64,000 nt of DNA, taken from NCBI RefSeq assembly GCF_945957465.1, contig NZ_CAMFLC010000017.1, positions 1 to 64,000 of the forward strand. Reading direction: 5' to 3'. Shown here one piece after another: positions 25,304 to 32,692 of this stretch. The translations under genes were made by a program, and so were the position numbers. Every line of letters starts with the position of its first letter. Within the stretch, counting starts at the first letter, position 1. Under the pieces are notes generated by a model that searched no databases, had not been told where the DNA came from, and was given only the letters and a program-made list of their open reading frames with translations. This DNA comes from an uncultured Leifsonia sp. (GTDB lineage Bacteria; Actinomycetota; Actinomycetes; Actinomycetales; Microbacteriaceae).

Positions 25304-26938
25304 TTACAACTGACGGAAGAGTTCGCCGAGGGTGACAGCTCGGTCGCTGTGAGCAGATCCGGCCTTGTTCACTACGTACGTGTCGTGGTCATCGGCGGTC
25401 GCCGGGGGAGCGAAGCGGATCGTAGTCGAAGTGTTCAGATCAGCTTCGTCTGGGATCTCAGCCTTCTGCTCCGGGTTGATCCAGACGATGTCGCCGTGGT
25501 CGAGCTCGACGTGGTCGAGCTGCCAGCCCCGGGTGATGAGGAGTTCGTGTACCTGCTGCACTTCCGTGTGGAGCTTGCGTACGACGGCGGGGAAGTCGGC
25601 GGGATGCATTCCTTCGCCGAGGAGCACGTCGGTGATGCGCCGCCGTTCGGTGGCGCGCCGTGTGCGCTGCGCCTGGAGCTCGTCGGCGCTCTGCTGATGG
25701 ATCTCGCGGATGGTGGTGTCGACCGTCTGGCGTTCCGCGGCTGTCGGCGCCGGCGGCCGGCTTCCGTCGTCTCGGGCGGGGGAGGGGGTGGCGTGCTGGA
25801 CGGGGGTGGTGCGGATGATGGTGCGGGGCCTCTCGCCGGGGGTGATGACCTGTTTGACCATCCAGATGAAGTAGCGCAGTGGGTCGGCGGCCGCGGTGAT
25901 CTTCTGCTGGGCGGTGGTCTTGTCGCCGGAGTGGCGGGCGTCGACCAGGTCGGCGATCTGCCACCAGGTCCAGGCGTCGAGGTCTACGCCTGCGGCGGTG
26001 AGGGCGTGGTCGAGCTGCCCGATGTGGCGGGTAAGCAGCTTTCCGGTCTTGCCGAGTCGGGGACCGGCGAGAGAGCCGCCGTAGTGCCGGTCGAGATGCG
26101 CGAGAAGTCGCAGTCTGTCGAGGGATCGTGCCTTCTCGGGGACGTTTGCTGACTGATCGTCAGAAAAACCCCTGTTCCTATTTGGCCTGGCGCGCGTAGC
26201 GCGCTCCATTCCCCTTGGGGATTGTTGTTCTAGATCTACCGAGGAAGAAGGTTTTGACGGGACGGAAGCGGTTAGGCCCAAAACGGGATCTACAGATGCC
26301 GGGTTATCCACAGCCTTGGGGGCGGGGAGCGTGAGCGCCATGACGTTCGCGGCCTGCTCCTGGTGGCCGCCGTGCGTCTCAAAGGCTTCGGCCTTCTCCT
26401 CCCGGGAGAGCAGGTTCCGGCCGGTGGCGTGGACGTGGACGAACCCGCCGGCCTCGAGCGTGCGGATGGCCAGGCGCACGCTCTCGTCCGCCTTGAGTCG
26501 GATGGTGCGCCCTTCAGCGGCCTCGGTGTTGGCCTGCACGCGGGCGCGGATGGTGGCGTAGGAGAGGGTGACGTGGCGTCCGGTGGCGGGTTCGGCGGCG
26601 TAGCGGAGCACGTGCGCGATCGCCAGCAGGGTGGCGTCGGCGACGTGCCAGCGCTGCCGGGCCTTCTCTCGCTCGGGGGTGAGCATCCAGTCCATGAGGG
26701 TGTCGAACCAGTGCGCCCCGGACCACCAGGCGGGGATCTTCGCCCATTCCTCGGCCGGGACGTGGATCGCCCAGCTGCGCGGGGCCGGCTCATCCTTCAG
26801 CGAGGGGGGCTGCACCGTGTCATGTGCCTCCTGAGCGTGGAGGGCTTCGGCGACCTCGGCCGGGGTGGGGAGCCATGAGCGGTCGCCAGCGTCGGCCGCG
26901 CGACGGCGGCCGCGCATCGGGGCGACGGGTGTTCTCAT
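25304..26938 (-). CDS. Putative plasmid replication initiator
   Basis: Large ORF upstream of the parA array; winged-helix-like segment (VTLSYATIRARVQANTEAAEGRTIRLKADESVRLAIRTLEAGGFVHV); position inference. Confidence 0.5.
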   Translation of the reverse strand: MRTPVAPMRGRRRAADAGDRSWLPTPAEVAEALHAQEAHDTVQPPSLKDEPAPRSWAIHVPAEEWAKIPAWWSGAHWFDTLMDWMLTPEREKARQRWHVADATLLAIAHVLRYAAEPATGRHVTLSYATIRARVQANTEAAEGRTIRLKADESVRLAIRTLEAGGFVHVHATGRNLLSREEKAEAFETHGGHQEQAANVMALTLPAPKAVDNPASVDPVLGLTASVPSKPSSSVDLEQQSPRGMERATRARPNRNRGFSDDQSANVPEKARSLDRLRLLAHLDRHYGGSLAGPRLGKTGKLLTRHIGQLDHALTAAGVDLDAWTWWQIADLVDARHSGDKTTAQQKITAAADPLRYFIWMVKQVITPGERPRTIIRTTPVQHATPSPARDDGSRPPAPTAAERQTVDTTIREIHQQSADELQAQRTRRATERRRITDVLLGEGMHPADFPAVVRKLHTEVQQVHELLITRGWQLDHVELDHGDIVWINPEQKAEIPDEADLNTSTTIRFAPPATADDHDTYVVNKAGSAHSDRAVTLGELFRQL

Positions 26939-27384
26939 GGCTTGTGGTGACCTCTCCGGCCTGAAAATGGGCGCAGCAAAGCTGCCGGTATGTGCTCGGC
27001 TCTGTTTTTGGGCGCACCAGAATCGCCGACTGTGACTCGGCGTTCCTTCGATGCGATGCGTCGGGGCCGCTGTGCGGGTCCGACCGGTGCGGGTGAGGGC
27101 GGGCGTCGGGCGCCGGCCGCGGTCTCTGCGCTAGATCAGGTGACCGTCCTCCTCACCATGAGGAGCTGCGCGCACGCGCCGTCGACCAGGTCGATGGGGC
27201 GTGCAGGATGTGACCCGTCAGCGGCCGCGCACGTCGTTGTGGCGGGGCGGGACGGGGAAGTAGTGGGGGAGAGGGACAGCGGAAGCTCGACGTCGACGAG
27301 ACGGGCGACGGAGCGGGGTGCGGCCGACACGCCGACACGCGGATCGCGTGCGCACGTGCAGGAACCCGAAATCTGGGTTACGAT

Positions 27385-27530
27385 GCTGCCAACTCCTCTC
27401 CGAGGGTACGGAAAAGCCTCCGGGCATTTCCGGCTTACTTAGGGAAGAAGCTCGAACCTCGCTCCCGCCAAGAATTGAGGGTTTGAGCTCCAGATTTTCC
27501 GGGCCCGCCGCAAGGCGGGCCCGATTCTGT
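27385..27530 (+). ncRNA. Candidate small RNA ending in a strong GC hairpin
   Basis: TACGAT -10-like box near 27380; folded segment; CGGGCCCGCC-gcaa-GGCGGGCCCG (27500-27523) followed by ATTCTGTTT. Confidence 0.3.
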
Positions 27531-27785
27531 TTAAGCGGCTGCCGTGGTCGACACCTCCGTCGTCGTGATCAGGGAGGCCGGTACAGGCGGAAGGGCGCCG
27601 TGCTCTGCGACGTAGTCGCGGATGAACAGCTCGAGGTACAGCGCGGGGGAGTAGTTGCCCGACTCTTCCGCTGCAGCGTTGACCTGGTCCCGGATGAAGC
27701 CGGAGAAGGTCAGTTCGGAGTGCCACGCGGTTTCGTCGCCGCGAGCGAAGACGTTGCGCTTCTTGCCTGCGTTGCTACCAGCCAT
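27531..27785 (-). CDS. Hypothetical protein, 84 aa (or 118 aa from 27887)
   Basis: MAGSNAGKKRNVFARGDETAWHSELTFSGFIRDQVNAAAEE... Confidence 0.65.
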   Translation of the reverse strand: MAGSNAGKKRNVFARGDETAWHSELTFSGFIRDQVNAAAEESGNYSPALYLELFIRDYVAEHGALPPVPASLITTTEVSTTAAA

Positions 27786-27908
27786 GCGCTCATCTTGTCC
27801 GGTTAAGACCGGCTTTAATGGAAGGCTCGCGGGCGTGTTGGATGCCTGGTCTACGTCTTCGGGGTCGAAGAGGGCCTCGTGATGCATGACAGCACCTTAT
27901 CCGATATG

Positions 27909-27939
27909 GGTAGACAGGCCTGTATCTGTATTGGTAGAG
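27909..27939. promoter_or_regulatory. Operator-like site B: GGTAGACAGGCCTGTATCTGTATTGGTAGAG
   Basis: Same motif and 24-bp spacing as site A at 31309-31339. Confidence 0.65.
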
Positions 27940-27941
27940 GG

Positions 27942-29075
27942 TCAGCGTGTCAGCTGCTGCTGGCACCAGGCGACGATCGCCGCGTTGAAGCCGGCTGCGT
28001 CGACGTTGTACTCCCACGCGTGGGCCGCTCCGGGGAACTCGGTCAGCGTGACGATTCCCGGATGCGCTGCAGCGAAGCGGCGAGAGAGCTCGACGGGGAT
28101 CTCTTGGTCGCCGTCTGAGTGGATCACGAGCGCAGGTACGGACAGCCGGGCGAACCGGGTGAAGTCGAGCGCATCGAAGTCGATGGGGAAGGGGAGGCCG
28201 ACGATGCGGCTGATGAGGCGTCCCTGCAGCGCGTGGATGGCCGCTGAGCCGAGGAATCGGGGAAGGTGGGCCTTCTGCGCGCCATGCCGGATTGCGGTCC
28301 GCCAGTCGGTCGCGGGAGCGATCAGGATCAGGCCGGCGATCGCGTCGCGGTGCGCGCTGTGCTCTGTGAGCTGCAGCGCGATGCTGGCGCCCATCGACCA
28401 CGCGAACAGGACGACGCGCTGCGCGCCGTGCGCGAGTGCGTAAGCGATCGCGGCGTCGACGTCCGGCCATTCGCCGAGGCCGAGAGTGGATGCGCCGTTG
28501 AGGACCTCTGGACCTTCGGTATCGCCACGGAAGGAGACCACGAGCGACGTGTAGCCGAGTTCGTCGGCCGCGGGGACCGAGCGGAGGGCGGTGATGCGGG
28601 TGGTCCGGACGCCGTGGATGTGAATGGCCCAGGTCTCCGGCTGAACCGGGTGCTGCGGTCTGATGAGCCACGCTGGAGCGTCTCCGCCTGGAACCGAGAC
28701 GTCGACGTCCTCAACGCTGAGCTCGAGCGCGCGCGGATGGGGGAACACGTGTCCGGTCCAACGCCCCTCGCCAGCAGCCAGCTCTCCGGCTGTGACAGTG
28801 AGGATCTGCCGCGTGACGGTGCCAGCCGCGGGGTCGCGGGAGAGGACCGGGCCGATAAGGGCGTGGCCGTCCTGACCGAACCAGAGCCCGAATTGGCCGG
28901 CGTGATCCGTCTTCCCGTCGTCCTGGAGCGTCACGGTTCCGTCGCCGGCTTCGTGAATGGTGATGACCCTGGGGGAGCCGGGCATGACGACGCGGCGCGC
29001 AAGCAGGATAGTCAGCGCGCCGAGGGCGAGGGCGAGAACGACGAGGATCGCCAGGATGACGATGATCCAGATCAT
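27942..29075 (-). CDS. Membrane-anchored alpha/beta hydrolase
   Basis: N-terminal TM; FAWSMGAS nucleophile elbow; VIHSDGDQEIP; GAAHAWEYN. Confidence 0.8.
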   Translation of the reverse strand: MIWIIVILAILVVLALALGALTILLARRVVMPGSPRVITIHEAGDGTVTLQDDGKTDHAGQFGLWFGQDGHALIGPVLSRDPAAGTVTRQILTVTAGELAAGEGRWTGHVFPHPRALELSVEDVDVSVPGGDAPAWLIRPQHPVQPETWAIHIHGVRTTRITALRSVPAADELGYTSLVVSFRGDTEGPEVLNGASTLGLGEWPDVDAAIAYALAHGAQRVVLFAWSMGASIALQLTEHSAHRDAIAGLILIAPATDWRTAIRHGAQKAHLPRFLGSAAIHALQGRLISRIVGLPFPIDFDALDFTRFARLSVPALVIHSDGDQEIPVELSRRFAAAHPGIVTLTEFPGAAHAWEYNVDAAGFNAAIVAWCQQQLTR

Positions 29076-30034
29076 GATGTGGCTCCGTAGCTGAGGGAGT
29101 ACGAGTCGGGCGTTGTAGGGGCGTTGCTGGCGAGGTGTCGGCTGATGATCCGTTCGGATCGCTTCACCAAGCCCAGCTCGGCGGGGATAAGCGTCAACTG
29201 CTGCATCGCCTGGCGATCGCGGATGGCGATGACGTGGTCATACACCGCTCCGAGAAGGTCGCTCCGGTCTTCCACTGGGGGAGGGGTGAAGCCCCGCCGG
29301 AGGAGCACTCGTCGCAGCCAGAACAGCTTGTGGCGCAGGTTCAGCACCCGAAGTGCCCGGACGACGGTGAAGGAGGCGATGCCGGCGACGATGAGGATCA
29401 CGCCGACGTAGAAGAACAGGTCGAACAGGCGATACAGCACGTCCACCACAATCCCCGGGCCGAGGTTGAACCGGGCGATGGTGAGGTATGCGATTTCGTC
29501 CACGCACGCCAGGATTACGATGGCCGCGCCGACGCGGAAGAAGCGGTAGGCGCGGGCAGGGCGCCCGCGGACTCCGAGGATCAGGCTGACGGAGATGCTG
29601 GCGATCGTCGCCATGTAGATCGAGGCGTAGAGCCACATCGCCGTCTGCCCGGTGCGGTGAGGGATGAAGTAGTAGTCGGTCGATCCGCGGTCGACGATGA
29701 AGAGGAAGGGCACGGTGAAGGCTGCGAGGGCCGCGATGAGCGGCCACCAGCGCAGTGTCCGTCGACGTCCATCCTGCGAGATAGCAGCCTGTGTGACCAG
29801 CCAGAACGCGACGGTGCAGAGCACGTTCTGCACCAGATTGAGCCAGTTCTGGCCGCCGATCCAACCGTCCAGGACCGGCTGTGGGATCGCCGTCCCGAGG
29901 GTCAGCAGCGCCAGCGTCCCCGCCCCGGACGCAAGCCACGACAGCCGGCTTCGAGGCTCGCGCACGGCGGACACGGTGCGAGCGAGGAAGACGACTGCGA
30001 GGATGAGGAGGGCGGCGGTTTGCAGCCCGCGCAT
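29072..30034 (-). CDS. Polytopic membrane protein with cytoplasmic tail (possibly MAB_1171c-like)
   Basis: About 7 hydrophobic segments then charged tail; coupled to ImmA-like and hydrolase genes. Confidence 0.65.
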   Translation of the reverse strand: MRGLQTAALLILAVVFLARTVSAVREPRSRLSWLASGAGTLALLTLGTAIPQPVLDGWIGGQNWLNLVQNVLCTVAFWLVTQAAISQDGRRRTLRWWPLIAALAAFTVPFLFIVDRGSTDYYFIPHRTGQTAMWLYASIYMATIASISVSLILGVRGRPARAYRFFRVGAAIVILACVDEIAYLTIARFNLGPGIVVDVLYRLFDLFFYVGVILIVAGIASFTVVRALRVLNLRHKLFWLRRVLLRRGFTPPPVEDRSDLLGAVYDHVIAIRDRQAMQQLTLIPAELGLVKRSERIISRHLASNAPTTPDSYSLSYGATS

Positions 30035-30570
30035 TACCCGAAGATCCGCTCGTCCGCCTGGTGGCGCGGGCGCAGCAGCCGGCGCGCGAGAAGGTAGGCG
30101 AGGCTTTCGGCTTCGCCCTCGATGATCGCTGACGCGCCCTCGACCTCAGTCAGCTCGCCGCTTTCGAGGGCGAGGATCCGCCCTCGGACCTTGTCGGAGA
30201 AGTCGCTGTGGGCCATGGCCGGCGCCGTCGCCTTCGCTGTGCGACAACCGGGGTGGTTGTAGATGACGTGCGCGAGCTCGTGGAGAATACAGTGATTCTG
30301 GTAGATCTCTGAGTCGTCGTGGCGAATCAGGATGTTGGCGCTCTCGGCGGTCTCGACCAGAAGAGCCGTGAGTGTTTCCCACTTCTCGTTGCCGACCGGC
30401 TCGATGCGGATGGGCTTTCCGATCCGCTCCTCGGCCCGCCGAATGACGTACGCGAGGTCGGCATCCGGAGTCAGATCCAGCGAGGAGAACTTGTCTGCGG
30501 AGCGTTGCTTGATTTGAGCCGCTGTGGGCCAGATGGTTTGTTGCCTGACGTCACCCGAATTGACGTACAT
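30034..30570 (-). CDS. ImmA/IrrE-type metallopeptidase
   Basis: HExxH in CILHELAHVIYNHPGC; downstream of XRE regulator. Confidence 0.82.
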   Translation of the reverse strand: MYVNSGDVRQQTIWPTAAQIKQRSADKFSSLDLTPDADLAYVIRRAEERIGKPIRIEPVGNEKWETLTALLVETAESANILIRHDDSEIYQNHCILHELAHVIYNHPGCRTAKATAPAMAHSDFSDKVRGRILALESGELTEVEGASAIIEGEAESLAYLLARRLLRPRHQADERIFG

Positions 30571-30574
30571 GAAC

Positions 30575-31258
30575 CTAGTTTCGTTTCGTAATGTCCTTGA
30601 TCGATTTCGCTACTTCTCGGAGAGCCGAGGGTGACATCTCTCCGAGGGACCGCGCGGACACGCTCTTGGCTCCAGCCTTGTGGAGCGCACTCTCGAGTGC
30701 GAGCTCTGCCTCTGTTCGCTCCGTGACCTCCACGTGGTGGAAGTTCACGAGGTAGAGGGGGTCGACGCCGAAGAACTCGGCGATCGCCACCATGAGCGAC
30801 TCCGCAATGCGGACGGGCGCGGTCTCTTCCGTGAGGGAGGACCAACGCTCGGCAGTGAACGCAATTCCCCGGTCTTCCAGGCTCTTCGCGAGTGCCGCAG
30901 CGCGGAACTCGTCGCCACCTTGGACGGGGGCGCTTGCCAGCTGGCGGAGTCGTCGGGCCAACTCCGGGCCATCAAGTCGCAGGATGGGGTCTTCGGTCGG
31001 AACCGCAGTGAGGTCATCGGGTGTGACACCCAGAGCCTTCGCCAGTGCGGTGATGTCATTGACGTTGAACGGCTTCTCGTACCGCATGCGAATGTAGAAG
31101 TAGTTCTCGCTGAGGCCGGCTGCTTTCGCAAGGTCACGATTGGTGAGAACGACCTTCTTAGTCCGGTTCGTCTGCTCGGGATTGTCGCGGAAGCGCTCGA
31201 TGTTGAGCACGATGCGACGCGAGAACTCATCTGCGCCGTCGACCTGTGCTCGAACCAT
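30575..31258 (-). CDS. XRE-family regulator (EspR-like double HTH)
   Basis: LTNRDLAKAAGLSENYFYIRMRYEKPFNVNDITALAKALGVTPDDL and AESLMVAIAEFFGVDPLYL. Confidence 0.8.
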   Translation of the reverse strand: MVRAQVDGADEFSRRIVLNIERFRDNPEQTNRTKKVVLTNRDLAKAAGLSENYFYIRMRYEKPFNVNDITALAKALGVTPDDLTAVPTEDPILRLDGPELARRLRQLASAPVQGGDEFRAAALAKSLEDRGIAFTAERWSSLTEETAPVRIAESLMVAIAEFFGVDPLYLVNFHHVEVTERTEAELALESALHKAGAKSVSARSLGEMSPSALREVAKSIKDITKRN

Positions 31259-31283
31259 GCCAAAAACCTACCGGCAGAGTGCA

Positions 31284-31339
31284 CCGAATCACGGTATCTC
31301 TCTGATTCGGTAGACATGTCTCTATCTATTTCGGTAGAG
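31284..31339. promoter_or_regulatory. Operator region A: CCGAATCA/TGATTCGG inverted repeat plus GGTAGACATGTCTCTATCTATTTCGGTAGAG
   Basis: Divergent intergenic region; shared motif with site B. Confidence 0.7.
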
Positions 31340-31346
31340 TGCTCGC

Positions 31347-31796
31347 GTGCGGGGACAAACTGACATCCAATCCAGCGATTTGGAGCTGTGTGCGGAGCGC
31401 CGGGAAACGGTGCTGAATTGGGTCAGGGATCCTCGCCTAAGCACGGCGGAACGTAACAGCATCCTGAAACAGGTCGAACGGTTCAGCAATCCCCAATCCG
31501 GGGACCGTGCCTTCAAGCGCGCGGAGGAGCTGTACGCCAAGGCGATCCTCGCCCCGTCGACACTTGCCGCGGCCGAAGATGCCCGCAAGGTCGACCGAGT
31601 TGTGGAGGGGCTTTCGCGCATCGAAGCGGTCGTGTCTCAGACCAGCCCGGACGAGTTTGCGGCCGCCCTGCTCTCGAGCAACGAGAACCTGATGGACTGG
31701 GAAGCCACGATCAGCGGCTTCATGCGCGTTCTCGAGTTCCACGACCAGGTGTCCCGGCATCTATCTCTGCACGCCCCGGCATCGGTGAGCGCGTGA
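31347..31796 (+). CDS. Hypothetical protein, 149 aa
   Basis: Coherent ORF divergent from XRE gene. Confidence 0.65.
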   Translation: MRGQTDIQSSDLELCAERRETVLNWVRDPRLSTAERNSILKQVERFSNPQSGDRAFKRAEELYAKAILAPSTLAAAEDARKVDRVVEGLSRIEAVVSQTSPDEFAAALLSSNENLMDWEATISGFMRVLEFHDQVSRHLSLHAPASVSA

Positions 31797-32587
31797 ACGC
31801 GGCGCGCGAGGAGCAGTTTCGCGCCTCGATCGCCCGCCTCTCCCAGGACCCCTCCGCGTTCCTGGCGTCCGACGATCTCGCCCCTTTCATCGAGGACCTC
31901 CGCCGCGAGCTGATTCCCTCGGTGCACCTCATCACCCAGCGCAACGGACCCCGATATCGGAAAGAGCACGACGACGACGACCTCGTCAACCTGCTGCTCG
32001 TCGCCATGATCGGCGACCCGGAGAAGTGCCGATACCTGGCGGAAAACGCTGCGTCCCCGTTCTCCTACGCACGCACCTTCCTTCCCGTCTGGCTTGGCGC
32101 GGAGACCGGTCATCGCCGCAACAAGGTCTCCATCGTCATGGAGTGGGTCGAAGACGCCAGCATCGTGATGCCAGCCTGGACCGTTCTGGATCCCGTCGAG
32201 ATTGTGGAGCGCGAGGGCGCGACGGTGGATGAGGCGGTGGCTCTCACCGTCCGCACCCTGCTCCCCAGGACACCCGCCGGCCTCGCCGAGCAGCTTCCCC
32301 GAATCGTCGACTGGATGACCGACAACACTCCCACGCACTCCGGCCACGAAGGCGCGAAGCTCGAAGAGGCCGCGGCGATCTTCCCCAGCGTGAGCAAGAT
32401 CGAACTGCAGGCGATCGGCAACATCACCTGGGGCGGCCGCGGCCGCGAACGCGAAACCTCGCTCCTGGGAGCGTTCCTGCTCAACCGCGACTTCGATCCG
32501 CGCACGTCCGCGACACATCGAGTCGCGCTGCGTCTCTACGCCAGCCGCGTCCGCCAGCTGAGGGTTCTCGCCGGTCTCGCTCGCTGA
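31793..32587 (+). CDS. Hypothetical protein with weak sigma region-2-like segment
   Basis: DLVNLLLVAMIGDPEKCRYLAENAASPFSYARTFLPVWLGAETGHRRN; ATGA coupling. Confidence 0.55.
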   Translation: MNAAREEQFRASIARLSQDPSAFLASDDLAPFIEDLRRELIPSVHLITQRNGPRYRKEHDDDDLVNLLLVAMIGDPEKCRYLAENAASPFSYARTFLPVWLGAETGHRRNKVSIVMEWVEDASIVMPAWTVLDPVEIVEREGATVDEAVALTVRTLLPRTPAGLAEQLPRIVDWMTDNTPTHSGHEGAKLEEAAAIFPSVSKIELQAIGNITWGGRGRERETSLLGAFLLNRDFDPRTSATHRVALRLYASRVRQLRVLAGLAR

Positions 32588-32590
32588 AAA

Positions 32591-32630
32591 GTGTGCGACT
32601 GCGCGCCTCGGCCCATCTAGAGGTGAAGGC
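32591..32630 (+). promoter_or_regulatory. Promoter-like motif copy 1
   Basis: gtgtgcgaCTGCGCG-cctcggcc-CATCTAGAGGTGAAGGC. Confidence 0.75.
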
Positions 32631-32692
32631 GGGAACCCTAGCTCCTGCCCTGACCTCCGCCTCCACCCGAGCGGGAAAGGACCAGTCGCAGT

